Of a stretch of 64,000 nt of DNA, positions 49,387 through 59,900 are shown one piece after another (position 1 is the stretch's first letter; every line of letters starts with the position of its first letter). A model generated the notes under the pieces. The model ran no database searches and was not told the DNA's origin. It saw nothing but the letters and a program-made list of their open reading frames with translations. Origin of the DNA: Prevotellaceae bacterium. Its GTDB lineage: Bacteria; Bacteroidota; Bacteroidia; Bacteroidales; UBA932. The stretch lies in NCBI GenBank assembly GCA_031258195.1, contig JAIRNF010000022.1, positions 1-64,000 on the forward strand, given 5' to 3'. A program made the translations under genes and the position numbers.

Positions 49387-49560
49387 TCATATCGTCTTTT
49401 CGCCCTGCTCAGCCAGCGTTACTGCTCCGGTATGCTTAAATGAGTACAGCTTATAGAACGAACTCTGGCATATTAAGACTCTTTCGTATTTTATTGAAGC
49501 GAACTCTGAAATTATTCTTGCCAAGTTTAACTCTGCCAGGCATTTATAAATAGCATAACA
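49387..49560 (-). other. Short coding-like fragment beside the IS remnant
   Basis: On the minus strand a frame without stop reads through about 55 codons (ending FKHTGAVTLAEQGEKTI) with amino acid use typical of real protein. It has no start codon and no recognised family. It may be the tail of a gene cut by the neighbouring insertion or deletion event. Confidence 0.3.
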
Positions 49561-49576
49561 GAATTAGCCATAGTAA

Positions 49577-49833
49577 ATGCTTTTTATACCCGTAGTCGAC
49601 AAGACCGTCACAGGTCTTGAAACCGTCGGAATAAACGACCGCGTCCGTATCGGCTTTTCCCTTAAGAACAGGTAGCGGCTCACCCGCGGAGCCGTTTCGC
49701 CGTAAATACTGCCTATAGCGCCGCGATTCGGACCCGTAAATTCCGCGATTTCTTTCGCCTCGACGTCAAGGCTGAAAAGTCGTAAAATCAATCGAAGTCG
49801 CCCCCTGAAATACGCGACCGAAAATAATACGCG
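49577..49833 (-). mobile_element. IS1595-type (ISXO2-like) transposase remnant
   Basis: On the minus strand one frame encodes a helix-turn-helix start like IS1595-family transposases (LILRLFSLDVEAKEIAEFTG, then NRGAIGSIY). A second frame encodes part of the DDE domain: KGKADTDAVVYSDGF followed by KTCDGLVDYGYKKH, where VVYSDG is the family's catalytic-Asp motif. About 80 codons between the two, including the first catalytic Asp, are missing. No terminal inverted repeats could be identified. The GC content is visibly higher than in flanking DNA, which fits foreign origin. It is a dead fossil. Confidence 0.75.
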
Positions 49834-50301
49834 TTACTCGTTAACTCAAAGATCGTTGAATAACTTTTCAAGTCGCTTGGCTAATCTTGAACCTTTTATT
49901 ATAATAAGTAGAGATTGAACAGCGTTCTTTAGAACCTATGTAGCATATAAGTTGCCCAAGAAGTCTTGATTTTTTGGGCAACTTTTTTTGTAGCAACCCT
50001 ATTTCACTAGCCCTAACTTTATATTAGCGGTATGTACGCTCACGAAAGGGCAACACACCTCAATAAGCACTTTATTGGTAGTAAGATTGCTAGCACCTTA
50101 AAAACATAAAAAAGCTAAAAATACTCATTACCTGCTACCTATAACCTTTACTTAAATCTTAGTATTATAGCCGTTTCTAAAAACAATAACCGTATTTAAG
50201 GCAAAGCATATCGCAAAATAAGCCTACAACTACTTATTTCTAGAGGTATCAAGTATAAAAAGATATTTTATCTTTACATTACACAAACCGCCCGACTGCA
50301 T
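49834..50301. other. Intergenic region upstream of the T9SS substrate
   Basis: Apart from a hairpin terminator at 49950-49990 nothing is recognisable. TATCTTTA near 50268-50275 may be a -7 box for the gene at 50302. Confidence 0.4.
49950..49990 (+). terminator. Orphan Rho-independent terminator
   Basis: AGTTGCCCAA and TTGGGCAACT form a perfect 10-bp stem followed by seven T. No intact rightward gene lies directly upstream, so it may end a small RNA or a lost gene. Confidence 0.75.
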
Positions 50302-52971
50302 ATGAAACGTATTACCACTCTGCTGTTGGTTGTACTGACAACACACTTAGCCATAGCCCAACCTTCCGATTCTTTGCTAAAACTTAGAAAGGAACGTGCT
50401 ACCGTAATGCAGCCCCAGTCTGCCATTGTAAATCCTACGCCGGTATCCGGATCGATAGAGATTAACCGAAACCCCACGTACGTAAGCTATACGCCTAAAG
50501 ACTTGGTCGAAAAGATTTTTATCGGGTCGGGTTCTTGCTCGCTTGTAGAGAATATTACCTATAGCGGAGCAGGGTGGAATGGCGTAGCATGGAACAAGCC
50601 AAGCGCAGATAGAACACTTGGCTACTTCCATAAAGGCACATCCGGCTTTCCGTTGGAGGAAGGGCTTATTATGACTACCGGAAAGATCGGGTACATGGAA
50701 GGAAGCAATGATAATACGGGCGGAGATCCGACTAACTCGTTAGGAGCGCCTATTGGAGATGCAGACTTGCAAAGCTTGGTGCCCATGTCTCCTCTTAATA
50801 ATGTTGTTGTATTGGAATTCGATTTTACACCTGTCGGAAATATCTTAGAATTCAAGTACATATTTGCTTCCAAAGAGTACCCGATGTATGTACACAGCCA
50901 GTTTAACGATGTTTTTGGCTTTTTTATTAATGAGGTAACCACGCCCGGTATAAAAGACAATATAGCATTGCTACCTACAAGCGAAACCTCTACCCGTGTC
51001 GTTTCTATAAATAACGTAAACAACGGACAAAAAAATGATAACTCCAGCCCATTTCCCGGCACAAACCCTGTAAACTCTATCTATTTTGTTACAAATATAG
51101 ACGGTTCGCCAACTACCGAGTTCAACGGCTATACCGTAACTCTTACAGCAACAGCCAACGTAGATCCATGTAAAAAATACCACCTGAAGCTGGCTGTCGG
51201 CAACATAAGCGACGCTCAATACAACTCCGGTGTTTTCTTAGAAGCCAGAAGTTTTAACCTCGGCGCATCGTTGGTAAACTTTACCGGGAGCATAGAAGGT
51301 AAGAACGAGATATTCGAGGGTTGCTCTAACACCCTGAGCGTACGACGTGCCGGAGATCTTAGCGGAACACAGGTAACCAACCTTTCGTACTCCGGAACGG
51401 CTGTAAACGGTGTCGACTTTAACCTTCCAACTTCGGTTACGTTTGCTCCGGGGCAAGATGAGATCAACCTGCCCTATACGGTTATAGACGATATGATTCC
51501 TAACAACGGAAGATACTTTGATATAACCGTAAATTGCCCCTGCTCTATTGCTGGAACGTTTACGCATCGGATTAACGTATATGAACCCGCGGCGCTTAAT
51601 ACGCCCATAGCTACCTGTAACAGCATAAAAGCCGGTATGATCGGAGGCTTCGGCATATACGAGTATTCGATTGATGGCGGCACTACATGGCAAACAAGCG
51701 ATTTATTTACCGGACTAACAAGCGGAACATATACTTTACTAGGACGTGACATCGGCAGCTGCTACAGCTCTTCGCAAAGCGTAACCCTTGTTAGCCCTAT
51801 AGCTATTTCGACAGCTACCAGTATGCTTTGCGGAGCACCTAACAGCGGCTCAATAGCTGTTACGGCTTCGGGCGGAGCTAACCCTTACAAGTATAGCATA
51901 AACAACGGCACCACGTGGCAAGCCAGCCCCAACTTTACGGGGCTAACAGCAGGTACTTACACCGTTCTGGTAGAAGATAACAATGGTTGCCGATCATCGT
52001 TAGCGGTAAACCTAAGTCATCCGCCTATACCATCAGCACCTACTATTACGCAAACCAACGCCCTCTGCTATGGTAGTAGCGACGGGTCGCTCGTAGTTAG
52101 CATGCTAGGAGGAAATCCGCCGTTTCAATATAGCATTGATAACGGAACAACGTTTAGCGCCAACGCCTCATTTACAGGCTTGGCAGCCGGAACATACACG
52201 GTTATCGTTAAGGATAACTTCAGCTGCCAATCTACACCCTTACCCGTACAAATAACCCAGCCTGCGGAGCTTACGCCCGCACTAAGCATTATCGATAACA
52301 CCTGTAAGGCATCGATAGACCTTAGCGGAACAACCGGCGGAACAGGCAGCCAAAAATACAGCATAGATAACGGCACTACGTGGCAAACAAGCCCTATGTT
52401 TAGCAACCTATCGGGAGATTCATACACCGTTATGGCAGAAGATCAAAACGGATGCCGGGTTTCTAAATCGGTTACGCTGAATACCGATTACAAAAATATT
52501 TTGCCAAACGAACTACCTGTCTATAAAACAAGAGTTCCCTACAGCCTTCAGCTACAAGCATTCGCCTTAAGCCCTTACACGTTTGTAGCAGATAGCGGAT
52601 TTCCGCTATGGCTTAACATTCAACCCGGCGGAGAGCTGAATGGCATACCTACCAACGTTGCAAATATTACCTATACGCTTACCGTAAAGTTGATAGATGC
52701 CAACGGATGCGAGGTGTTTAAAACATACACGCTTAACGGTACGCTATTCGTTCCCGATATTTTTACACCTAACGGAGACGGCGTAAACGACCACTTTATG
52801 AAAGGTTTTAAGGTAACAATATTCGACAGGTTAGGCACAAAGATATTTGAAGGAGAAGACGGATGGGACGGAACCCGAAAGGGAAAAATAGTGGCGGACG
52901 ATACCTACTTCTACGTTTTGATTGACGGAGATAAGAAAGAAACGGGAAGCGTAACGGTAATAACAAAGTAA
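50302..52971 (+). CDS. T9SS type-B substrate with choice-of-anchor L domain and SprB-like repeats
   Basis: The 889-residue secreted protein has a signal peptide (1-19), a choice-of-anchor L-type domain (about 60-320, with NVVVLEFDFTP and FKYIFASKEY), a Calx-beta-like segment (about 325-430), four SprB-like repeats of the form YSIDNGTTWQ...F.GL..GTYTV...D..GC (about 450-730), and a C-terminal gliding-motility/type-B sorting domain starting VPDIFTPNGDGVNDHF. The sorting domain marks it for export by the type IX system and attachment to the surface. Its stop codon directly touches the start of a sprF gene, the usual partner for such substrates. Confidence 0.92.
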   Translation: MKRITTLLLVVLTTHLAIAQPSDSLLKLRKERATVMQPQSAIVNPTPVSGSIEINRNPTYVSYTPKDLVEKIFIGSGSCSLVENITYSGAGWNGVAWNKPSADRTLGYFHKGTSGFPLEEGLIMTTGKIGYMEGSNDNTGGDPTNSLGAPIGDADLQSLVPMSPLNNVVVLEFDFTPVGNILEFKYIFASKEYPMYVHSQFNDVFGFFINEVTTPGIKDNIALLPTSETSTRVVSINNVNNGQKNDNSSPFPGTNPVNSIYFVTNIDGSPTTEFNGYTVTLTATANVDPCKKYHLKLAVGNISDAQYNSGVFLEARSFNLGASLVNFTGSIEGKNEIFEGCSNTLSVRRAGDLSGTQVTNLSYSGTAVNGVDFNLPTSVTFAPGQDEINLPYTVIDDMIPNNGRYFDITVNCPCSIAGTFTHRINVYEPAALNTPIATCNSIKAGMIGGFGIYEYSIDGGTTWQTSDLFTGLTSGTYTLLGRDIGSCYSSSQSVTLVSPIAISTATSMLCGAPNSGSIAVTASGGANPYKYSINNGTTWQASPNFTGLTAGTYTVLVEDNNGCRSSLAVNLSHPPIPSAPTITQTNALCYGSSDGSLVVSMLGGNPPFQYSIDNGTTFSANASFTGLAAGTYTVIVKDNFSCQSTPLPVQITQPAELTPALSIIDNTCKASIDLSGTTGGTGSQKYSIDNGTTWQTSPMFSNLSGDSYTVMAEDQNGCRVSKSVTLNTDYKNILPNELPVYKTRVPYSLQLQAFALSPYTFVADSGFPLWLNIQPGGELNGIPTNVANITYTLTVKLIDANGCEVFKTYTLNGTLFVPDIFTPNGDGVNDHFMKGFKVTIFDRLGTKIFEGEDGWDGTRKGKIVADDTYFYVLIDGDKKETGSVTVITK

Positions 52972-53919
52972 ATGCGACAACTTTTTCTTACCATAGCAAT
53001 ACTTATATCGGGCATATCGGCGGTAAACGCGCAGAGCGATTTCGAGTTGTCTCAACGCTGGTTTAACGAGGCGATTTATAACCCTGCCGCCACAGGCAAC
53101 AGCTACAGCATGGGAGTGTTTATGCACGCACGCCGACAGTGGTTTGGCATAGACAGGGCTCCGAAAACAGGAGTAATTAGCGCCGACATGTTTATACCAG
53201 CCATCAGATCGGCTGTGGGCTTTAACGTATCTGCCGACAAAATAGGGTTTACCAGCGCCTACAGCGCGCGCCTTGCCTATGCCCATTATATCCCGATTAA
53301 TAGCAAATCATCGCTATCGTTAGGATTTTCGGCGACATTGCTTTGCTGGGATTTCAACATAACCGATGCAAGCATTGTCGATCCAAGCGATCCGCTGCTT
53401 ACTATAGGAAAGCGCACCGACTACAACCCCGACTTCGATTTTGGTGTTGAATACTTAGGACCTGTAAAAGTAGGCGTATCGGTCAGGCATTTATTCAAGG
53501 TAAGCTCTACCGATTACCATCCGGGATACTCCAGGAATCTATGGGCGTACGCCTCAACAAGACTTAACGCATTAAGCAAAATAAGCGTAGAACCTACGCT
53601 ATCGTACACTTTCCACGACAGGGTGTCGCGGTACGAAGCAGGCGCTATTTTCTACTTTGGCAAAACAGACCCAAAGCATAAGCTTAACGACAGGTTCTGG
53701 CTGGGCGGTATGTACCGTTTCAACAGCCAACTTGCCGTACTTGCGGGTATGCACGTAACGCCTAGAATACGGTTAGGTTACTCGTTCGACTATTCGCTTG
53801 GAGATGCAAGGCATTTATCTAAAGTTGGTACGCACGAAATTTTTGTTTCGTGGCACCTTAACCGCGCGTTTTATAAGAATTTTGAACTATGCCCGGCGTA
53901 TAAATCATACAAACGGTAA
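52972..53919 (+). CDS. PorP/SprF family type IX secretion membrane protein
   Basis: The protein has a signal peptide (1-20, ending VNAQ) and the family start FELSQRWFNEAIYNPAATGN, followed by an outer-membrane beta-barrel with alternating hydrophobic strands and a typical final FVSWHLNR region. SprF-type proteins bind and display SprB-type substrates of T9SS. It follows its probable substrate gene with no gap. At 315 residues it is full length. Confidence 0.94.
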   Translation: MRQLFLTIAILISGISAVNAQSDFELSQRWFNEAIYNPAATGNSYSMGVFMHARRQWFGIDRAPKTGVISADMFIPAIRSAVGFNVSADKIGFTSAYSARLAYAHYIPINSKSSLSLGFSATLLCWDFNITDASIVDPSDPLLTIGKRTDYNPDFDFGVEYLGPVKVGVSVRHLFKVSSTDYHPGYSRNLWAYASTRLNALSKISVEPTLSYTFHDRVSRYEAGAIFYFGKTDPKHKLNDRFWLGGMYRFNSQLAVLAGMHVTPRIRLGYSFDYSLGDARHLSKVGTHEIFVSWHLNRAFYKNFELCPAYKSYKR

Positions 53920-54292
53920 AATACAGGATACGTACCAAACAAATCGCTTGTATGAGCAGCCTACTTCATACAGAGCATTAGCAGAGATGTTAACTTTGCC
54001 TTATACCAGCTAAATATACTTTATTTTAACATTAAAGTTCTTGGCAATAAAGAGTAAGGCACTAATATACAGCAGAATACATGCAATGAAATAGAATAAG
54101 TGAAAAAATCTTACTTAAGATACTGATTATCTTACAAAAATGTTTTGTCCATTTGTAAGCATTATTGTTTTTTGATAATGTCTGCTATAAAACAAGAAGA
54201 AAATACAGCTAAAACAACTACCTGATAAATAGCAGAAACACAATGCTAGCACTTAGTAGTTGATATCAGAAAACAACTGCTGAACATTAACT
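53920..54292. other. Intergenic region
   Basis: About 370 bp between sprF and the unknown operon. TAACTTTG at 53991-53998 is a possible -7 box, which would give a leader of nearly 290 nt. No gene or repeat is seen. Confidence 0.4.
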
Positions 54293-54640
54293 ATGTCAGA
54301 CTTGTTTTTAGAAGTAGAACAAAACCGAAGATATATGGTGACATCTTACAAAGAAGCGTTAAAAGAAACATTCAAACTTCACAACACAACCGACGAGAGC
54401 GGAAGACATTATATGCGTTCTCAAGAAGCATTGATAAACGCCATCGGCGAAGACTTTTTTCACCAATTTAGCGTAATGGGCTTTATTAAAAGAGGCGTGG
54501 TCGTTAATGAGCGATCTCCTATTCCTACATGGAGTATGACTCAGGCCGGAATAAACGAATATAACTTTTACTTCTCTAAACCAAACCCAAGCGATCAGGA
54601 TTTAGAACTGGCTCGCTTATTGGTCGACTTAGGCGCCTAA
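54293..54640 (+). CDS. Unknown operon, gene A (115 aa)
   Basis: I do not recognise this small soluble protein. The arrangement of helices followed by GFIKRGVVVNERSPIPTWSMT and AGINEYNFYF resembles a winged-helix-like fold, but there is no decisive motif. It is the first of three rightward genes, 24 nt before gene B. AT-rich codon use and lack of familiar neighbours suggest an accessory module. Nothing in the sequence reveals a function. Confidence 0.6.
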   Translation: MSDLFLEVEQNRRYMVTSYKEALKETFKLHNTTDESGRHYMRSQEALINAIGEDFFHQFSVMGFIKRGVVVNERSPIPTWSMTQAGINEYNFYFSKPNPSDQDLELARLLVDLGA

Positions 54641-54664
54641 AGGCGGAATCGCTATACAGAGTTT

Positions 54665-55390
54665 ATGGAAACTAGATACTGCGTATTTTGGATTCCTTCT
54701 ACCGGCCACAAAGAACCCGCTATCCTTCCCAAAGTTAAAAGTAATAAGCGGTTAGCCAGACGAACCGTTGACATTTCCGATGGCTATAGTGCTAAAAACA
54801 TTCCCGGTCAAAAAGTTTGGCTGAGAACTCGAATAGATGTACAAAACGAACTTAAGAGGGATATTAGGGTAACTTACCTTTCTGAAAAGAAGCAGAATCC
54901 CCGGAAATTCGATAAAAAAGATATTGTGCTAGAGTATATAGACGCGTGCCGTAATGGCATGCTCTTATATAAGTATAGGTTTAACAATTCTTGCCCTCTC
55001 GAATTAGCAATTGATAAAGCAATGCCGTTTGCTGTTTACCATTTAATAAAAGGCTACTTCCACGAGCACGAATACCACTCAGAAGAGAAAGACTCGCTAT
55101 TAGAAGCGTATATACAACCTACCAGAATAAATATAAAAAAATGCGACAACGAAGCCCTTATATTTTATCTAAAAGGGTTTGAAGAGCAATTCGCTTTTTA
55201 TAACAAAACGCTTCGTAATAATCTTTACCAAACAAATGAAGATTGTGCTAAGCTAAAGAGTAAGCTTGATATTGATGAAAACAACGAAGCAAAAGAAAAA
55301 AGTAAGTTGCAACGAGAAGAAGACCTTGCTAACCTTTATAATATAGTTCAAGACAAACGTAAAAAATATACGACGAATGCGCTAAAATGA
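54665..55390 (+). CDS. Unknown operon, gene B (241 aa)
   Basis: A soluble, basic protein without signal or membrane segment. The first 65 residues (YCVFWIPSTGHKEPAILPKV) look beta-rich; the middle is mixed; the last 45 residues (about 195-240) are highly charged and probably coiled coil. No catalytic motif is apparent. Its stop overlaps the start of gene C by 4 nt (ATGA), so the two are translationally coupled and may interact. Confidence 0.65.
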   Translation: METRYCVFWIPSTGHKEPAILPKVKSNKRLARRTVDISDGYSAKNIPGQKVWLRTRIDVQNELKRDIRVTYLSEKKQNPRKFDKKDIVLEYIDACRNGMLLYKYRFNNSCPLELAIDKAMPFAVYHLIKGYFHEHEYHSEEKDSLLEAYIQPTRINIKKCDNEALIFYLKGFEEQFAFYNKTLRNNLYQTNEDCAKLKSKLDIDENNEAKEKSKLQREEDLANLYNIVQDKRKKYTTNALK

Positions 55391-55980
55391 TAGGTTTTGC
55401 TATTTATGCAGAAGCTTTGCTAAAATCGTGGTATAATAGCAACTACCATCCGCATTGGATATTCGAAAAACACTCTTTTAAACTTACAAGAAGTAGAACG
55501 GGACTAAAAGCCACTAATAGCTTTAACGAAGATGCTAAGAGGAGTCTAAACAGGTTGGCTATAAATATTAAACGCTCTATCTCTAGTATTATATTTACCA
55601 AAGAGAAAAACTTATTTGCCCAACAACAAGATACGGCATATTTTCAGCATCAAAGTATGCTTCTTTTAAAAGGAGCCATAAATGAAACCAAACGAGCTAT
55701 TAGTAAAGGAGACGAACGAGCTAGATGCTTGTGGATATTTGGTATTGGAATTGCTGTAGTTACTTGCCTAATAAGTGTATGTGTCAGCACATGCTTGTCA
55801 GATAATACCGATGAAAAAATCAAAGAATTACGAGATACTATACAGCAAGATGCTGCCACAAACAAAACGCTTATCGAAAACAATGCTTCCATGATAAAAT
55901 CTGCGCTGAGCAACGACTCAACCTTACTAAACATGATTGAGAATAAAAATAGATCAAGTAAACAGCAACGCGCTAAATAA
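55387..55980 (+). CDS. Unknown operon, gene C, single-span membrane protein (197 aa)
   Basis: A basic N-terminal region (1-112) is followed by one membrane helix (about 114-137, rich in Cys and Val) and an acidic, helical tail (about 140-190) likely to form a coiled coil. The layout suggests a basic cytoplasmic or DNA-near domain tethered to the membrane, or a signalling protein. No family is recognised. It ends the operon; a decayed palindrome follows. Confidence 0.65.
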   Translation: MIGFAIYAEALLKSWYNSNYHPHWIFEKHSFKLTRSRTGLKATNSFNEDAKRSLNRLAINIKRSISSIIFTKEKNLFAQQQDTAYFQHQSMLLLKGAINETKRAISKGDERARCLWIFGIGIAVVTCLISVCVSTCLSDNTDEKIKELRDTIQQDAATNKTLIENNASMIKSALSNDSTLLNMIENKNRSSKQQRAK

Positions 55981-55984
55981 GCAG

Positions 55985-56035
55985 ATTTGGCTTCGCCGAA
56001 CTAACGATTCTCACTGCGTTCGGAATGATGGGTAG
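55985..56035. repeat. Decayed dispersed palindrome, copy 7
   Basis: Only the right arm remains recognisable (ACTGCGTTCGGAATGATG), preceded by a disturbed left part. Confidence 0.5.
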
Positions 56036-56043
56036 TAACCTTT

Positions 56044-56890
56044 CTAAAAATCCATCAGGTTTACGGCATATCCTTTATATACGTCGCCCTTATGGGTAAG
56101 CTGGGTATTAACCTTACGGCGTTCTGAATCGTTAGACGTTTCGGGAACATCGCTTAAAACCAGCTCGAACTCATGCCCGTCATCTCCCACGCCATGATAG
56201 CGCGAAACGTACTCGTTTACCTTGTCATAAGTAAATCCCGGATATTTGTACTGTTCGCTGCCGTCATTCAGCACCACCATAATACTCTGGTTAGGCGTAA
56301 CGCTCACACTCCAAAAAGGCGCATTACCTTCAAACCAATATAGCGCACCTTGCCTGCGAGCAGCGTTACCGGCTGCATTTAAGCGGGGACGGTCGCGCTC
56401 AGCCTCCACTATCAGCGAAGCAACATTTCCGTTAAGTATAGAATGATGCATTCGATAGTCGCTTAACGAATCGTAGGTTACATAAAGCAACCCGGCCCGT
56501 ATCCGATTTCGTTTCGGCTTTAAGCGGCTTTCTGTCCTTGTAGTAAAAGCGATTCTCAACCTTTACGTAGTTTATCGGATCGGTCACTGTTTCGCGCATG
56601 TACACCACCGATCCATCCTTATCGGATAGAACGTACATTTCGTCGTTCGGCATTACGCTCGACGAGGTTGTTACCATAACCGACGTTCCCTGCCTGTATA
56701 TTACAGAAACCTGTTTGGTAGAGTCGGCGTTAGAGTTTACGTAGCAGTAGCAAGCCAGGCTATCTGCTATACTATTCACGTACTGGTTAATCTGGTCGGT
56801 TTCAGGGTTACGGCTTTCTTCTGTCGATGATTTTTGTCCACACCCCACTATGGCTGTAAGAACAAACGGCATTAATACAAATCGTTTCAT
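56044..56890 (-). pseudogene. Frameshifted lipoprotein gene
   Basis: The 5' frame (56890 leftward) begins with a lipoprotein signal (MKRFVLMPFVLTAIVGCGQK, lipobox Cys17) and continues to about RKPLKAETKSDTG. The 3' frame continues with LLYVTYDSLSDYRMHHSILN and runs to 56044. The frames meet at the G/C-rich run near 56490-56497, where one G too many explains the shift. Joined, the product would be about 281 residues. No known domain is recognised. It lies between the unknown operon and the macroglobulin gene, on the same strand as the latter. Confidence 0.75.
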
Positions 56891-56976
56891 ACCCCTCTTT
56901 TTAGAGTATCACGACCTACAACACCTGTAAATCGTGATACTATTTAGCTTACGCGTTCGTTCTTATCGTGATACTT

Positions 56977-59900
56977 TTATTCAACTTTTATCCTAATCCC
57001 TTCGCTGTGCGAGCTGAACTCGGGCGCATACATACATTGGAAGGTAGTGATACCGTTAGAGAAATCTCCGGCGTGCGCTACTCTCAGCTCATACTCGAAT
57101 ACGTACGTACCTTTACGCAAGTATGAAATGAAGAAGTTGACAGACGCATCTTTTACGCTCTCGTAGTAGTCTAAACCACCTTCATAACGATAGCCCGAAA
57201 CCGTTGATACAGGCTCGAAGCCGGATGCACGCATATCTTTAAGATGCACATATTCGAAGTCTCTGTCGGCACGAAGTTCCATACGGACTTTCACTAAATT
57301 TCCAACCTTTAAAACATTGTTTTCGCTCAAAGGTTCAAGAACTTCGCCTTTAGCCGTTATTTTTTTGAGGAACAACTGCTTATTTAGCTTAAGGTTAGTC
57401 TCGGCGTGGGTAATTTTATCCAGCTGCTCAAAATACTGCCAATACAACGCACCCCAAGCAATACCGCTGCTATTGGCGTTTGTAGCCTTTAGCTCGCCCA
57501 TGCTTTGCTTAATATCGACACCGTTCCATGCAGTTTTAACATATCCCGTTCCTGCTTCAGGGCGTATAGGTTCTACGGCAATCTTATCCAACGCCTTTCC
57601 GCCAAGCTCAACTTGCGGCGGCTTATCGTTATCCAGCAAGCTGCTACCTGTCATCAACAGCGCGTAAACCGCTTCGGATGTCGCCTTGGTAGTCTTCCAA
57701 TCGGTTGTTTGCTTTTGACGAAGCAGCCAGATTTTCATTTCTTCTACCGAGCGGGTATCGTTTGCAACCTCGTTGAAAGCCTCTATTAACAATGCTTGTG
57801 TTTCGATAGGTGCCTGATACCAGAAGTATCCCAAACGGTTATCTGCCCAGTACATGCCCATCTCTTCGCTCTGCTGCGCCCGCTCTTTTAGCGACGCAAT
57901 AATCTTCATCGCAACATCTGTTTTTCCGTAACGGTGCAGCGTAAGCGCAATCATAGCCTGCTCGTAAACAGAGAGCTTTGTCCAGAATTTTTCTGCCTGC
58001 CCGAAGTAGTAGTCAAACGCCTCCGACTGGCTCTTATTACCCGGTTTGTGCTTGCTAAAGCTAGCAGCATATAAGAAGTGTACTTGCGTATAGCCAAGCT
58101 GCATTTCGTCCAACTTACGCTTATACTTAAGTAGATCGTCGTAGTCTTTACGAATTTCGCCATCAAGATAGCTTAAGCCACGACATATCATATTAACTAC
58201 ATCGTACCTGCTATCTAGCGCGTTAAGCTTTTCGAGGTGGGCAAAACCTGCAACAATATGCTGTGTAATGTATCTGCTTGGCTCCATTCCGTCGAACCAC
58301 GGAATGCCACCGTTACCGCACTGCATCTTTACAAGCTTGTTGTATGCGCGTCCCAGCTCATTACCCATGCGGTTAAGATCGAATAGAACGGCAACGCGTT
58401 TTTTACGTTCGGCTTCGTTATCAGCCTGCATTACCCAAGGTGTTTCTTCGACCATTACCTGCTTCAGCTCCTGATTCTTTTCAAGGTTCGACAGCAATGC
58501 CTGACTTCCTTGCGCATTCCACCGATCGAATATCTGCTTAACCTTGGGCGAACTGTTTGTTACAGCCGATGCCAACGAGTTTGCATAGAATCGAGAGAAA
58601 GTTTGCTCTGCACATTCGTATGGATATTCCATTAAGTACGGAAGCGCTAAAACAGCGTACCATGCGGGATTTGAAGTATATTCTAACGTAAGCGTATGGT
58701 TGCGTAAGGTGTTTGATTTATGGTTGCGAAGCTTATCGAAAGTAAGCTTTTTTGTTTCTCCGGCACGTACGCTAAACGGCATTGTTTCTGTTACCAGCAT
58801 TGAGTTTGTCAGTACAGGAACGATCTTCTCTTCGCCATCGGTATGCGCGCCTGCCTGAGCGGTTAGCTTATAGCCTACAGCTTGCACATCGTACGGTATT
58901 TGCAGCGTCCATTTAACACCTGTACTACCTTCTACCGGAACGGTAAAGTCTAAAGTTTGCTCGCTTTTTAGCAGCTTAGCCTCTATAGGCTGCATGTTGG
59001 TTGCGTCGTACAGGCGAAGCATTGCCTTACCGTTAAGCGCGCCTTCCGTAAGGTTGTTTATTTTAGCGGTAAAGATAATCTTATCGTTCTCGCGGAAGAA
59101 GCGCGGGGCGTTAGCGCTAATGGCAACTTCTTTTTGAGTAACCAGCTCGTTGGTAACAGTGCCTACCTTAAAGTCTTTGGTATGTGCAAAACCAAGCATT
59201 TTCCAGCGCGTTAACGCTTCGGGGATGACGAAGTCGATAATAACTTCGCCTTCCTTGTTAGTACGTAGCTGCGGATAGAAGAACGCGGTTTCGTTAAAGT
59301 TCTGACGGGTTGCTATCTCTGTAAGCTGTTCGGGTGTTACGCCGTTATCTGCTTCGCTACCGCCGGCTTGAGCTATAAGCATTTTATCTGCTTCTTTATT
59401 ATCTTGTACTTTAGCCGCCGGAACTCGTGCTGATTGTTCTGAGACAACCATTTCTTCCAGCTCCATACTCTCGTCTGCTACCATATCTAACATTGGGACA
59501 GCCGAATATGCTACAGCTCCTTGAAGCCTCATTTCTGCATTTCTACTATAGCCATAGTAGCCGTAACCATAGCTGATAGACATCAACGCCTCATAGTTCG
59601 GCATATAGTAGCTTCCGCTGCCACGGTATATTACGTTATAAACATTCTGAGGAGCTTGAATAGCCCCACCCGACCATGAATAATAGTAATAGCCGCGGGT
59701 TGGATAGAACGAATAAAACGAAGCCCAGGCGTGCGGTACAAACGCATCCAGCGAAGCATCGTAAAGGGCTGCAGCCATTTCTGCCGCTTCTTTTTCGCCG
59801 CCCTTATTCTTTATGGTAAGCGTCCACTTTTCTTCTTCGCCCGGCTGTAGCTTATCGCGGAAAGTAGTAAACGATATATCCAGCATCTTATTGGTATAAG

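Noticed and set aside
49564..49791. 75-codon open frame as a stand-alone gene
   Set aside because: It is one frame of the transposase fossil; the catalytic part lies in another frame.
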